Assembly: GCA_946800325.1 (NCBI GenBank)
Contig: OX326961.1
Span: 11,158,215 to 11,222,214 of the forward strand
DNA from: Luzula sylvatica
Lineage: Eukaryota > Streptophyta > Magnoliopsida > Poales > Juncaceae
Reading direction: 5' to 3'
DNA: 64,000 bases
Made by a program: the position numbers and the translations under genes. The notes under the pieces are model-generated. The model was not told where the DNA came from. It was given only the letters and a program-made list of their open reading frames with translations, and did not search any database. Positions 22,861 through 36,926 of this stretch are shown piece by piece; positions within the stretch are counted from its first letter, which is position 1; every line of letters starts with the position of its first letter.

Positions 22861-24239
22861 AAGTATTGATCCACAGAATTAAACTACCGAAATGATACCG
22901 AAATGGCTAATAAGGAATGAATACGAAATATATACGATGGATCCCAAACATATTCAACCAATAAATCAATGAACATATCCCATTCGGTGTTGTGTTTGTA
23001 AAATACTTCGGTACATGTATCAGCCCTGATTATATAACCCCATAATTATATAGGTCCTGTTTGACGTGAGGGAATTTTTAAGTGATTTCCATAAATCTGG
23101 TGGTGCATATGAAAATGGTGTTTTTTCTTCAAACATTATGTGCATATTTGATTTGGCATATTTGAGTGCAATTTTGGATTTGAGAAGATATTTTGAAATA
23201 CGCAAAATATACGAATAAATCTCATGTACTTGTATTTCATGACAAAATTATTTCTTCAAATTATACGTATAAATAGTTACAAAATTATTTTATATAATGT
23301 TACATAATTTAATATATTATAATGTAATTTAAAGTAATATAATATAAAACATTATAAAAACAATATAATATGATATAACATAATATAATTCGATATAACA
23401 TAATATGATATGATATGATATGATAAATAATATAATATAATATAATATAATATCACACAATATAATATATTATATTATAATATCATATAAAATATAATAT
23501 AATATATTATTCAATAAAATATCAAATAATATTATAATATGATGTAATTAGTAATTCCATAGTTTGTTTTGGATGTCTAAATTATAATTATAATTATAAT
23601 ATGCAAGAAAGTAGAATATTTTGTTTAGTTGTTTATAAAGTTGAAATTTTATTATTAGAATATTAACAATTATAAAGTAAACATATTATCATAGTAAAAT
23701 AATTATGTCATAATTATCATATCCATATAATTATAATAGCATCATATAATTATATTAATAAATAATATTATGTTAATTATATGGAAATAATAATAATATT
23801 ACAATATTTTCGTAATTAATATTATATAATAATATTAATTTTATTATAATAATAAAATAATTATGTTATAGTTATTATATCCATATAATATTATTAAATG
23901 GATTGTTATATTATCATAACATTGTATTTTGTGCATATAATAATATACTTTATAATAAAATATATAGTAGTAGTATTTTAATTATATAGATATAATAAAT
24001 TACTATGTATATATTATTATTATTATTATTAATTATAAAATTATATAATAATCATTATTATATTAGTTATATGGATATAATAAGTATCATTTTATTAAAT
24101 TGTTATGATATGTACAACTTTTTTTTTTCTTCCACTTTGGCACTTTCCATATTGTGAGAATTACAAATTGAAAAATTTATGTGAAGAATAAATCCAAGAA
24201 AAATATAATTTCACCATATTATTTTTGCCAAACAAGGAT
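22861..24239. other. Extremely AT-rich tract with TATAA/AATAT simple repeats
   Basis: Long runs of AATAT, ATATG and TATAA words, densest at 23320-23530, continue with TTATTA runs to 24110. No gene or transposon end was recognised. Such tracts are prone to unpairing and could act as a matrix-attachment-like region, which is speculation. Confidence 0.6.
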
Positions 24240-24730
24240 ATATATATAAAGCATGCTAGCAAATCTAGACCTAAGTTGTATAATTAAAGAAAAAGGTGGA
24301 CATGAAAAATTTACAAGGCAAACAAATTAAAAGAAAGAAAAATATTTCGCTAAATAGTTACCGGTGTGCCCCGCCCCTTATCTTTAATTTCTAAAATCGC
24401 CCCAAGTCTTTGCAGACTCCAATGCTCGATTGGCTATATATAGGGATATTTGGATTTTGTCCCAAAAGATTCGCATATTTCTTTACAAGGCCATCCATAC
24501 CGTTTTTCAAGTCCGTCCGTCTTTTTTTGTAAATTGCGTTAAGTTGGTCCTCAAAGCCTCTATTATGGAGCCTTACCATTATAGGCCCATGATACTTGAA
24601 GGTTCCGTTCAACAAGTCGCCACAATGGGGCCCATGATACTTGACCATTATATCTCCTCAAGTCTTTAGCCACAAGTACATTGGCGGTGTTAATTCTTTC
24701 ATGCGCCAATTCTCATTGGGGGTGTTGTTC
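24240..24730 (-). pseudogene. LINE 3' fragment, same family as the 9.7 kb old LINE
   Basis: Clearly homologous to 9690-10046: shared words include GGCTAAATAGTTAC-like, TGCTCGATTGGCTATA, TTGGTCCTCAAA and AACAAGTCGCCAC. The minus strand holds an 85-codon frame (24391-24648) with GDLLNGTFKYHGPIMV, matching a broken frame in the 10 kb copy. It represents the C-terminal end and 3' untranslated part of LINE ORF2. Confidence 0.6.
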
Positions 24731-24844
24731 GTAGTGCGTATTTTTTTTTCTAAAGTTTTCTTTTGAACATATAGACCCTGAGATAGTGAAATTGTTCAAG
24801 AAATCAAAGAGATACTCGACTCGTTGTTCCTACCGTCCTACGGG

Positions 24845-24926
24845 GTGGAGACGATGATGTCGCTTCATGAATTTTCCTTCCTTTTGCCAAGTTTGAAATG
24901 TTCGGTATATATATATATATATATAA
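24845..24926. repeat. Direct repeat, partner at 25495-25578
   Basis: GGAGACGATGATGTCGCTTC and the following 60 bp, ending in a TATATA run, recur at 25499. The two copies differ at only a few bases. Confidence 0.8.
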
Positions 24927-24938
24927 TTTTTTTTTTAA

Positions 24939-25488
24939 ATCAATATGATTTTTATTTTTACAAAGTTATGTTTAATCTCTAAAAATCATAATTATATGTT
25001 ATGCGTATGACAAAACAAATGAAACAAAACCGTCGCGAAACGCGGGTAATTTCCTAGTCTAATTTCAATTAGTGGATGGGATTTAGAGGGGACGTGTTTA
25101 TTTAATTGTCCACAATAACATATCGAGTTACATGTTTTCATTATTAAACAATGATATATACTTTTTTTTTTTCTATTAGCAGGATACAACACCATATAAT
25201 AATTATATCAATCAACCATAAAAGTGATATAAATGCTGAAGTTATGTCTAATTTAAAATTCACACATAAATAATAAATTATTAATGTTATAAATTTAAAC
25301 ATTTATATCAGATTTGTAACTGGTAATGGTATATCATTACTTTTCGTATCCTGCAATTGAAAAAGACCCCAAAGTATATCGCATCCATTAATTGATCACT
25401 AAATTCCAATTTAATTATGAACAGTCATTATTTACTCATTCATTGCTTTCCATTTTTTATGGTGCCTGTCAATTGCCAATAATAGTAC
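24939..25488. repeat. Segmental duplication, copy 1
   Basis: Highly similar to 27255-28189. Shared blocks include GTTATGTTTAATC/GATC, AACAAATGAAACAAAACCG, GGATGGGATTTAGAGGGGAC and GAAAAAGACCCCAAAGTATA. This copy is the uninterrupted version; copy 2 carries a MITE. Confidence 0.85.
25030..25057 (+). mobile_element. Helitron-like 3' terminus
   Basis: A short GC hairpin (CGCG AAA CGCG) is followed 11 bp later by CTAG and then T. This matches plant Helitron 3' ends (hairpin, then CTRR before a T). The same end occurs at 27370-27373. The 5' end (TC after A) was not located, so element length is unknown. Confidence 0.45.
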
Positions 25489-25575
25489 ATTGGCGGGATG
25501 GAGACGATGATGTCGCTTCATGAATTTTCCTTCTTTTGCCAAGTTTGAAATGTTCGGTATATATATATATATATA
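25489..25575. repeat. Direct repeat, partner at 24845-24926
   Basis: Second copy of the GGAGACGATGATGTCGCTTC block. It runs into the TATATA tract that receives the hAT-type element. Confidence 0.75.
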
Positions 25576-27254
<1,679 letters not shown>

Positions 27255-28189
27255 ATCAATATGATTTTTATTTTCACAAAGTTATGTTTGATCCCTAAAA
27301 ATCATAATTATATGCTATGTGTATGACAAAACAAATGAAACAAAACCGCCGCGAAACACGGGTAATCTCCTAGTCTAATTTCAATTAGTGGATGGGATTT
27401 AGAGGGGACGTGTTTATTTAATTGTCCATAATCACATATCGAGTTCCAGGTTTTCATTATTAAACAGTGATATATGCTTGTTTTTTTTTCTATTTGCAGG
27501 ATACAACACCATATAATAATTGGGGGCTTCTATCATACACCATTTTCCTTATGATACACCCATTTTCATGGGTATTTTGAGTAATTATTCGGACAGTGAT
27601 ATTGACAGGAAAAATAAATACTAGATACAGGAAATTTTATTCAAATTTGGAATGAATTAAAAGTAAAATTACCATTTCAAGTTTAAATTTCCTGTTCCCA
27701 GTAATTTTATTTCCTGTCAATATCATTACCCTAATTATTCATTCATGAATATTTAAGGTAAGATCTTAAGCATATTTATCAATTAATGTTTGACTAATTT
27801 GGAATTCTTTGTTGTTCATTTAAAGAGAAAATCTCCATAAAGGACAAATTTTATGATACACCCTTTTACAAATATAATTAGTTGCTAAAATACCCAAAAT
27901 ATATAAAAGGGTGTATGATAGAACTCCCCAAAGTGATATAAATGCTGAAGTTATGTCTAATTTAAAATTCACACATAAATAATAAATTATTAATGTTATA
28001 AATTTAAACCTTTATATCAGATTTGCAACTGGTATATCATTACTTTTCGTATCCTGCAATTGAAAAAGACCCCAAAGTATACCGCATCCATTAGTTGATC
28101 ACTAAATTCCAATTAAATTATGAACAGTCATTATTTACTCATTCATTGCTTTCCATTTTTTAGGGTGCCTGCCATTTGCCAATAATAGT
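27255..28189. repeat. Segmental duplication, copy 2 (with MITE insertion)
   Basis: Homologous to 24939-25488, including the Helitron-like end at 27370-27373. It is interrupted at 27522-27929 by a MITE. Around the insertion, about 15 bp present in copy 1 (ATATCAATCAACCAT) are missing. Confidence 0.85.
27522..27929. mobile_element. Mutator-type MITE (long copy)
   Basis: The termini GGGGGCTTCTATCATACACC and (reverse complement of right end) GGGGAGTTCTATCATACACC are inverted repeats. The same family occurs at 38506-38766 with a perfect 9-bp duplication. Here no duplication is left and a short target deletion is seen against the paralogous empty site. The extra middle part (about 27590-27730) contains an inverted GACAGGAAATAAA-like motif. 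Confidence 0.8.
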
Positions 28190-29269
28190 ATGCAACCCAC
28201 ACAATACAACCCGCAATTACCCTGCAGTGCCATATATGGAGTGATATTAATGAATAATTAATGCAAAAAATAAGTAAATTAAGAATTTAAAAACCTAATT
28301 ATTAGGTGCGACAAGTGTGGAATGCTGTAGCGAATAATTTACAATTTCCTCAACTTACCTTTTCGGCCCTTTTGTTGGAGTTTTGGACCGGAAAGGCGAT
28401 AAAATATACAATTCCAAATGAAGCATAACTTGGATCGGAACGATTTGGAGTTCAAGGCGGTATCGACGATATTTCTTTCCTCAATGCTACTCCAAGACGT
28501 GAAAGAATGGAGGATCAATTGCTAGACCAAAAATTCTCCAATTTACTCTCTGGATGTCCATCCATTATTGGGGCAGATTAGCTTGAGTGTTTTGTAAATT
28601 TTATTTCTCACTACTATCTCATGACTTTGAGAGGAGTATGATTGTACAACATTATTTTACTCTTTTTTAAAATTACTGCAAATTTGTGAGAGGTATTGTC
28701 TCCTCCCTCAAAATTATTAGGTGCGGGTAGATTGGGGGCTATTAATTGCGGGGTCCCTAACATTATTGGTCATTTGCGGGATAATTTTAGTAGTGTGTTT
28801 GTCTTTACTTATTGATTATTAAATACATCAAGAATTAATATAGACTGCACCCAATATAGAATAAACTAGGGAAATACTTGAGGTATGTGGCGAACATGTA
28901 AATTATGTTTCTAAAAATGTTCAAAACATGGTGTAAAATAATGACACATAAATGACTACACAAAATATGATATTCAGAAAATCTAACACAAAATTAATGA
29001 TTGAGATTAAACCACAATCACTACATGTAACTATTCAAATTAATACTTACAAATAGTCATACAAAATGAATGTCTTAATTGATAAAATATAATATTAATG
29101 TATATGATGAAACCACATCGTACACAATCTAATGGTTAATAAACATGATAAGCATGACGATGCGACTTCATGAGGAAGCTCAAAAATATGTGCAAAATAA
29201 GGGGTGGGTAAATTTTAGAAATCAAGTTTACAATAAAGAAGTTCAATTGTAGCAAATGATTTTTTGTTT
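28190..29269. other. No recognised feature
   Basis: Moderately AT-rich sequence with no open frame of note and no recognised element ends. Confidence 0.45.
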
Positions 29270-29451
29270 AGGTAGTGATTCAGACATGACCGATTTTGAT
29301 AGTTCCAGGAAATTAATTTCTGCAACCATAAAAAATATTCATGTCCGAATCAGAAATGGTGAGATGGTGATTGAGACAAGAACATGTTTTATTGTTGCAG
29401 AAATTAATTTCTTACGATCGTAAAAACCGTTCATGTCTGAATATCACTACC
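29270..29451. mobile_element. Foldback MITE, Mutator-like
   Basis: Inverted halves run GGTAGTGATTCAGACATGA...GGAAATTAATTTCTGCAAC and GTTGCAGAAATTAATTTC...TCATGTCTGAATATCACTACC. TTTTTGTTT lies at 29261-29269 and 29452-29460, consistent with a 9-bp target duplication. No coding capacity. Confidence 0.65.
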
Positions 29452-29460
29452 TTTTTGTTT

Positions 29461-31356
29461 TGTTTTGTGAATTTATATTAACAATTATGAGAAAATTGTT
29501 CTACATGTTTATCAGATTTTAGTTGATCAATACAAAGCTAGAGATTTATTATGTATTTTTTTCCATTCAAAATCTTGAGAGGAATTTTTTCCGAGCAGAT
29601 TTTATAATTTTCAAATAAGTAATGGTTTTGCACTTTAATGAATTGCACTCCAAACGATCGCCAATACATTTTGGAGTGCATATACAAATGCATTGCTGCC
29701 CAATCCCCTCTCCACCTTATCTTATATTATATATATATATAATTTTTGACATTTTTTATATTATTTGTTACATTTTTTTTCTAGATAATATGCATAAATG
29801 GTATGTTCTTATTTATACAGTTTTATTATACTTTATACATTTTTCTAATATTTTTATAACATTTTCGTATATCATGAAAATAAATATATGTGATTAATAT
29901 CATTTCACTATATATTTTTCTATATTACAAATAAATATTCGTTGTAGTTTATATTTTTTACTATTATTTATACATTATTTTCTATACCCTTGATAAAAGA
30001 AACATGTACATAATTATTATTTATACCTTTTTTATACTATGAATACAAGTTTTTTTCTTATTTTTATTCCTTTACTGTTATAAATATACATTGATATTTA
30101 TATTTTGTTTACTATTATTTATACATTTTATAATGTTTGTTGTAGAAAAATGTATAAATAATAGTGTTTTTAATTATGAGTCGTTGTAAAAAACATAAAT
30201 ATGAAGGTGAAAGGTATAGCGTAAAAATAACTATCTGAAAATGTTGGAGGCTGTCCGCATTTTAGGCGCTGCTAGCTAAATTTGATCGTCGTCTAATTTT
30301 GTTGCCCGTTTTTTTTAAGCCACGTATTAACTCATGATTGAAATTGACGTTCTTTGGAACGCATTAGCACGAATGCTTAGCAACTTCCTTTTCAAATCTA
30401 TAGGAAAAATTTCACACTTGTCGAGAAGCTCATTGATTTTCTTGAACGACTCCATCTCAGAGTCTATATTTTCAAATGTAAATTTTTGAAAAAATGCACA
30501 CCACAAATAAAATATTTAAAGAAAATACCAAAAAATAAAATGTAATTCCATAATTTGACAATCTCTTTTTTTTTGCAAAACAAGTATTACAAAAGCAACC
30601 TCCGGTAAAACATATCAAGAGTTATATAAATTCTATAATTTTAAAATATAAAAAACAATCTTACAGTTAGTTGGTTTAATAGAAAAAAAATATACAAATA
30701 TTATATTATTAATACCATCCATGAACCATCCTTTTTGCCGTGAGAAAGATTGGATTGTGATAAGATTCATATCAATTAATCTTTGAATTCTGCATTAAAA
30801 AAGAGAAAGAAATATAGTTATCATAGATTACTGACATTTGCTACGCAGAGAATGACTCCCAAATAAAGAAAGATGTTATAGGTCATGGTATTACACAAGG
30901 ATTTTTACATGATTTGAGGGTTTACAAACAAATAGCATACCTAAAGAGAGTTCGATTTTGAACAAATTTCTCATACTCATCGGCTCCATCAGTATCTCAT
31001 GATTGATAAAATATTGTATGTTCTCACGAGTCGTGAAATGAATCTCGATTAGCATAAAAAAAATAGTTGTGTGAATTCATTGCAATTGTCTTCTATTTCT
31101 ATTTGGTGAAATAACTTTTTTCACGTATTGGAGTTGCATTTTTTTCTCTCTAAAATTAGTTGGAAGTTTGAAATAAATGATTAAGAATAGAAGTAAAAAT
31201 GAGAAATAGACAAAAAGATGACATTACTGCAAAGAAAAATTATACTTGTCCCCTCTAAAATCCCCCAGAAAACCTGATGTGTTGGCAAAAAAACATTAAA
31301 TACGTTTAATAATAATAAATTTTGCATCTTATGTTTATCAGATGGTAAACCTAACT
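29461..31356. other. No recognised feature
   Basis: AT-rich. A 91-codon plus-strand frame (29622-29897) is hydrophobic low-complexity translation and is not considered a gene. Nothing else stands out. Confidence 0.45.
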
Positions 31357-31365
31357 TTTTTATTT

Positions 31366-32167
31366 GGGGGAATTTCTCTAGTGTCCCTCAAAAAATTCAA
31401 AATAACAAATTTATCCCTCTAAAATAAGTAATTACATATTTATCCCTTCTTAACTTAGTTTATTTCAAATTTAACAAAATTTAACAGATTAGTTAAAGTT
31501 AACAGAAAAATAATGTATTGACTAATTTACCCCTAATTTGGATCCTTTAAACGTTAAGAATCAATCTAACCCTAAACCCATTAAAAACCTAACCTAACCT
31601 AACCCTAAACCCATTAAGAAGCTAACCTAACCCTAGAAGGCCATACTCGAGAAAGACAGAAGCTCCCTTCTCCAAACCGTCGAAGAACAATGGCGACAAT
31701 GGCGACACGGCGACGCGTCTTTGAACAATGGCGACTTGGTGACGCGTGGCGAAGAACAATCAGACTTCTCGAGAAGAGGAAAAACGATGAAGAGACAAAA
31801 CGATACAAGGCAAAACGATGAAGAGGAAAAAAGAAAATGAAGATAATACTGAAGAGCTCACGAAGAAGGAAAGAACTAGGCATGGACTGGGCTCTCCAGC
31901 TAGGATGGTATTGTTAATTAAGAAAAGGGTATTTTTGTCATTAATAATTTTATTTGTTATTTTAGTTAAATTAACATTTAAAATAATAGTTTATTTAACA
32001 GAGTTTTAACAGAAAATTAACTGTAGGGATAAATTTGATATTTATAAGTTTTAAGTGGATAAATATGATACTAATTGAGTTTAGAGAGGATAAATATGTA
32101 ATTATTTATTTTAGAGGGATAAATTTGTTATTTTGGTTTTTTATAGGGACACAAAAGAAATTCCCCC
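31366..32167. mobile_element. Mutator-like element (MULE) with about 80-bp TIRs and GC-richer cargo
   Basis: Terminal inverted repeats of about 80 bp: 31366-31444 (GGGGGAATTTCTCTAGTGTC...) against 32089-32167 (...GGGACACAAAAGAAATTCCCCC). A perfect 9-bp duplication TTTTTATTT lies at 31357-31365 and 32168-32176. Long TIRs with a 9-bp duplication define MULEs. No transposase is present. The interior (about 31560-31900) is much richer in GC than its surroundings and includes telomere-like CCTAACCCTAAACCC runs, so it may be acquired DNA (Pack-MULE-like). Confidence 0.88.
31690..31821 (+). CDS. Small arginine-rich ORF inside the MULE
   Basis: A 43-codon frame starting MATMATRRRVFEQWRLGDAW, rich in arginine and lysine. 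The family is not recognised. Its GC content contrasts with the flanking TIRs, which is why it is noted as possible captured sequence. It may well be non-coding. Confidence 0.25.
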   Translation: MATMATRRRVFEQWRLGDAWRRTIRLLEKRKNDEETKRYKAKR

Positions 32168-32176
32168 TTTTTATTT

Positions 32177-32552
32177 TATTACATTTTTATTAAATTTCAC
32201 ACGTTTCACATGTGGTAAACGGTGAATCGATCCATCCAATTTTTCTTTTCTTTTCCATATTTGTAAAATTTAAATTTAATTACAAAAGAATGGTGGTAAT
32301 CAATTCCAATAAAAACGTTCAATTCATCAATGAAGTGTGAAACGATCAATATTTTTCTTTTCCTTCCTATATGGAAAGACAACAAAAGAGATAATCATAA
32401 TTTACTACTACTAATTAATGTTCTTGCCAACACATCAATTGAGTTAGGAGATTCTAAAGGAAATGTCTATCACCACTTTACTGCAAAAATCACTTTTAAC
32501 ACTGATTTTAAAAAACTGTAAAAGCGGTTAAAAATATTGCAAGGAATCAAAT
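32177..32552. other. Spacer, possible CACTA-like left terminus
   Basis: Mostly AT-rich. At about 32473 the words CACTTTACTGCAAAAATC and AAAGCGGTTAAAAA resemble a degenerate CACTA end that might pair with the terminus at 36751-36762. No matching 3-bp duplication was found. Confidence 0.3.
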
Positions 32553-32625
32553 CATAGTTCGTAATATCCGAGTTATAAAAAACTCGGCCGAGTTGAGTCA
32601 GACTCGGACACAACCAAGCCGAGTT

Positions 32626-33685
32626 CAGGTCCGGCCCTGTAGACTCGGTTGGCAATTGTCTCAGGCCCCAAAATTTGAAGGCTCCCAATATATATTTTTT
32701 TTTGTATGCATTAGAAAATATCTCAAATTTTTTTATCCTGGCCCAGATTTGAAGAGAGTAACGAAGAAGATGGCATCCCGTGAACATCAATGGAGTTCTC
32801 GACCTTGGAAATCTAAGGATACTGAACACCGATCAAATCGACCTTCAAGCTACAAAGCCCCTCGAGGTCGCTGATCTAAGGACGAATTAGGGTTCGGGAA
32901 GTGAAATATATGGATGTTTCCATGAATATACTCTACACGAGACTACAATCTCTACCTTGTCAAATTATTTCTTCTTTCAGTTTGTGCTTATAAGTTATTT
33001 TCAAATATCAAATTAGGCTTACAATGAGTGATATAATTTACAATTAATTGGGTTTAAATCCATAATTCCTTTGTTATTTAGGCATCAAATTATATATGGA
33101 CATAACGAAATGATGAATCTATGTACAGAACAAAATGCTGATATTATTAGAGGTAAAAGTATAAAAGAAATTTGCAAAGTTTTCAAGATTATAAATGACT
33201 TGACACCTGAAGAAGAAGAGAAACTTTAAGGTGAGTATAAACGGGCCTTTAATTGACATTATTCACACTAATTTACACTCATGTGAGTATTTCATTTCTA
33301 TAATTATTGCTTTTTTTTCTCAATTAGAGTTATAAAAAGAAATTTGATAATATGGTTTTTGTTTCTTTGTTGTGGCATGATGATATTATATAATGACGTC
33401 TAATTCGGTAGACACAGGTTCAATACACCGTCTTTAATTGGGATCGCCATGGCTTAGGAAGGCACCTAAAGGTTCAAGAAGCACAGGACCCGACAAAAAT
33501 CAATACTCATTCATCTTCTTATCTCCTTGTGGATAATAAATTATTGGCTTTTTAAATTTTAAAACAATTATATAATTAATTAGAATCATGACTTGCATGA
33601 ATTGCAGAATTGGAGTACTATTTTTAAGATCAAATGTTTCAAACTAATTATCGTCAAAGGCCCCCGATTTTACAGGACCGGGCCT
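32626..33685. mobile_element. hAT element carrying a SKP1-like gene fragment
   Basis: 16-bp termini CAGGTCCGGCCCTGTA and CAGGCCCGGTCCTGTA (inverted) match at 14 of 16 positions. The flanking 8-bp duplication GCCGAGTT is perfect (32618-32625 and 33686-33693). Both are hallmarks of the hAT superfamily. No transposase is present; instead the interior holds the last exon of a SKP1-like gene in plus orientation, so this is a gene-carrying, non-autonomous hAT. Confidence 0.88.
33082..33256 (+). pseudogene. SKP1-like (ASK) C-terminal exon fragment
   Basis: After a splice-acceptor-like TTATTTAG, the translation runs ASNY, then (after a frameshift) MMNLCTEQNADIIRGKSIKE, then ICKVFKIINDLTPEEEEKL, a stop, and GEYKRAFN before TGA. 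This aligns with the SKP1 C-terminus (AANYL.I..L.DLTCQ..AD.I.GK..EEIR..F.I.NDFTPEEEE..R.ENQWAFE). SKP1 is the SCF ubiquitin ligase adaptor that binds F-box proteins. One frameshift and a premature TAA at 33227-33229 disable it. The SKP1 N-terminal half is absent. The retained acceptor suggests capture of genomic DNA rather than cDNA. Confidence 0.8.
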
Positions 33686-34275
33686 GGCCGAGTTGCATCA
33701 GGATATATCTCATCCGAGTCTCGGATTCTTGAGTATGGAAATAAAGAGTTAACAATGGAGAAATGAGTATGAATATTAAGTTCGAAGAAGATGAATTAGA
33801 GGTGTACAAAAGTACATTCTAACATCATGGAGAAATGAGTTGTATATGACTCTTTGAAAATTTTACTTTATAACTTTTCATGTTTGTTTTTTTTATTAAT
33901 CTAAAGATTAAGCAATTACAAAAGTATATGCTAACATCATCACAATAAATCCAAGAAGAAAAAAACTCATCACCTTTTATCCTAGCAAGTACAATTTCTG
34001 ACTATATACGACACTAAGGGCGTGTTTGCTAGGTCAGTTTTGTGTAGCAGCAGGAAACTCATAGTTGCAGGAAACCAATATATGAATATCAGGAAACTCT
34101 GGTAGCAGGAAAATGTAAAAACTGCGAGTGTAGGATGTTTAAAAGGTGTTTGATGAAAATCATAGGGTTAGATGTAGGAAATGAATAAAATATTTCATAA
34201 TTGTATTATTTCTTATGAAATTTTATAACTATAATATTTATTTCTTAATCATATCAAAATATTATTAATTTCTAA

Positions 34276-34278
34276 CTA

Positions 34279-34354
<76 letters not shown>

Positions 34355-34513
34355 TAAATACATTATTGTAATTATTAATATTTTTCAAATACATTTTATT
34401 TATGTATTAATTTTTAATTATTACCAATAATAATTACAATAATAATAATAATAATTATTATTATTATTATTTTATTTTTTTCTAACTATATTTTTAATTA
34501 TGTATTAATTTGA

Positions 34514-34556
<43 letters not shown>

Positions 34557-34604
34557 GTTTTTATTATTATTATTAATTTCTAAATATATTTTAATAATTT
34601 ATTA

Positions 34605-34650
<46 letters not shown>

Positions 34651-34653
34651 ATT
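34276..34653. repeat. (ATT)n microsatellite clusters
   Basis: Several long perfect ATT runs (around 34279-34355, 34516-34556 and 34610-34650) are separated by ATTTCTAAATACATTTTAAT-type spacers within the Harbinger-like element. Confidence 0.9.
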
Positions 34654-35011
34654 AATTTCTAAATACATTTTAATTATGTATTAATTTATTATTATTAATG
34701 ATTTCTAAATACCTTATTTATTTGTATTAATTTATTATAATTACTCTTATCTTTATTATTATAATTATAATAATAATAGTAATAATAATTATTATTATTA
34801 TTATTACTAATTTCAAAATAGATTTTAATCATTAATTAATATGTTATTAGTATTATTATTAATTTCTGAATACATTTTTAGTTACGTATGTATGTATGTA
34901 TGTACGTATTATTATTATTAATTTCTAAATACAACACTATTATTATTATTTATTATTACTAATATTAGTATAGTTATTATTATTATTATTATAAATTGTT
35001 AAATAGATTAT

Positions 35012-35153
<142 letters not shown>

Positions 35154-36095
35154 TCTAAATACATTTTAAAATATTGTTATTATTAATAATAATTTATAAA
35201 TACATTTTAATCATGCATTAATTTATTATTATCATTTTTAATTTTTGTCTTTCACCCATTCCTAAGCAAAAATCCAATCCAACTAGATTTTTCAAAAGCC
35301 ACAAAAAAAGTCTATTTCCTTGGTTTTGCTATGCTAGGATTGATATCCATGGTTTTAAAAAAGGGTCATCAAACACCCCAATTTGAATCCTACACAAAAC
35401 ATGGATTCCTAGATAATCGATGGTCCAAAACTATGGCACCGAACAGGGCCTAAAGTCCGACCCCCGCTTCCTATTAATTATATATATTTTACAAAAAGAA
35501 ATAGAAAAAATATATTGAACATTTATAAACTATAGAAAATTTACCTCTTTTATACAAAATTTATGTATATACTATATTATATTAAAATAGCAAGTAGTAA
35601 TTGTTGATCATTAATTATATTGTATTTATTATAATTCTTACGGTGTGTACATAATAACATATGAATGTTGTATTTTTGGTTACGTAATTTCGGATTGTTG
35701 TATTTTACATACGAATGGCACACAAGCAATAGGCAATAGCCATCTGAATGACACCCAAGCAATAGTCAAATTATTAGTCACGAATGTTGTATTATAATTT
35801 TTATCAATAACATATGAATGGCACACAAGCAATAGCTATATTATTAGTTATGTACTGGTGTATTTTTTTTTGATGTAGTAATTTGAGTTTTATTACTTGA
35901 ATTTGTTCTTGTCATGTTTGCGAATGTTAATCAATTTTTTTTTAAAATATTTATTTATTTATTTTCATTTTTTTTACCAACTGTCAGATTTTTTTTTCCG
36001 ACTCGATCGAGTCTAGTCCGAGTCGATCGAGTCCCGAGTCGACAGGACTAACCGAGTCCGATTCCGAGTTTGATATTCAGAACCATATATCAAAT

Positions 36096-36430
36096 CAGAA
36101 CAAATCGAAGTTTGAACACAAAACAATCTAATCTATACTTTAATCGAAGTATAATCCATTCTTTTCCAGAAAATTCAAATCCTAGAAATTTAGAAACGAA
36201 AGAGAGGGTGTAAGAAAGAAGACTATCAGTGCTGGTTCGGCCTGCCGTCGCTGTGTCCCTGCCAGTCGCTGTGTCCCTGCCAGTCGTCGCCAACATGATC
36301 CTGCCAATCGTCGCCGGTTGTTTGTTTTCGCGGGAAAGAGAAGAAAGTGCGAGGGAAAGAAAGGGGCGGGCGCGGGATATATATGTGCTGAGGAAAATGA
36401 ATCGGCAGGGTTTAATTTAGGGTTTATTTT
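36096..36430. other. GC-richer patch with 18-bp direct repeat
   Basis: GTCGCTGTGTCCCTGCCA occurs twice in tandem at about 36247-36282. Overlapping short frames on both strands (63 to 92 codons) have no recognised similarity. It may be a captured gene fragment or an old first exon. Confidence 0.35.
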
Positions 36431-36762
36431 AAGACCGATTTTGAGAAACCGGTTTTTCAATTTATTTTGTACCGGTTCTTTTGAATAACATTTTTTTCAA
36501 TTTGATTCTTTGAACTGGTTTCTGATAACCCGGTTTTTAATAAAATTCGTTGAACCGATTTTTGTAAAACCGGTTTAAGATATAGTGAGAAAATACTAAT
36601 TATATTGTTAAAATTATAGATCGATTTTAAGATCCGGTTTAACAAATAAAATTTAGACCGGTATTGTAGACCGGTTTTAGGAACGTGTGTTTTTTAAGTT
36701 CAAAAACTGATTTTATGTCCGGTCTAAAGAATCCGGCGTTATGAACATATTTTGTAGTAGTG
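36431..36762. mobile_element. CACTA-type terminus with CCGGTTT subterminal repeats
   Basis: The right edge reads CACTACTACAAA in reverse complement (36751-36762), the typical terminus of CACTA (En/Spm) elements. It is preceded by about ten copies of (A)CCGGTTT or related words in both orientations, as in CACTA subterminal regions. No transposase was found, and the opposite end is only tentatively placed near 32473. Confidence 0.55.
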
Positions 36763-36926
36763 CGAATAAAAGAACACAATTTAAACAACTTCATAACCGG
36801 TTCAGCGTTCAACGAGAAATCGTATATTTCCAAAATCATAACCGATGAATTTTGGTGTATTCTAATTAATACATGAATTTTCAAATACACACATTCTAAA
36901 AATATACGTATTTGATCAATTGTCTT

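Noticed and set aside
31570..31630. Telomere remnant
   Set aside because: CCCTAAA appears only twice among CCTAA words and lies between the TIRs of a MULE; too short and degenerate for a telomeric array.
31614..31883. 89-codon minus-strand ORF in the MULE cargo
   Set aside because: Serine/arginine/leucine-rich with no recognised domain, antisense to another short frame; not enough to call a gene.
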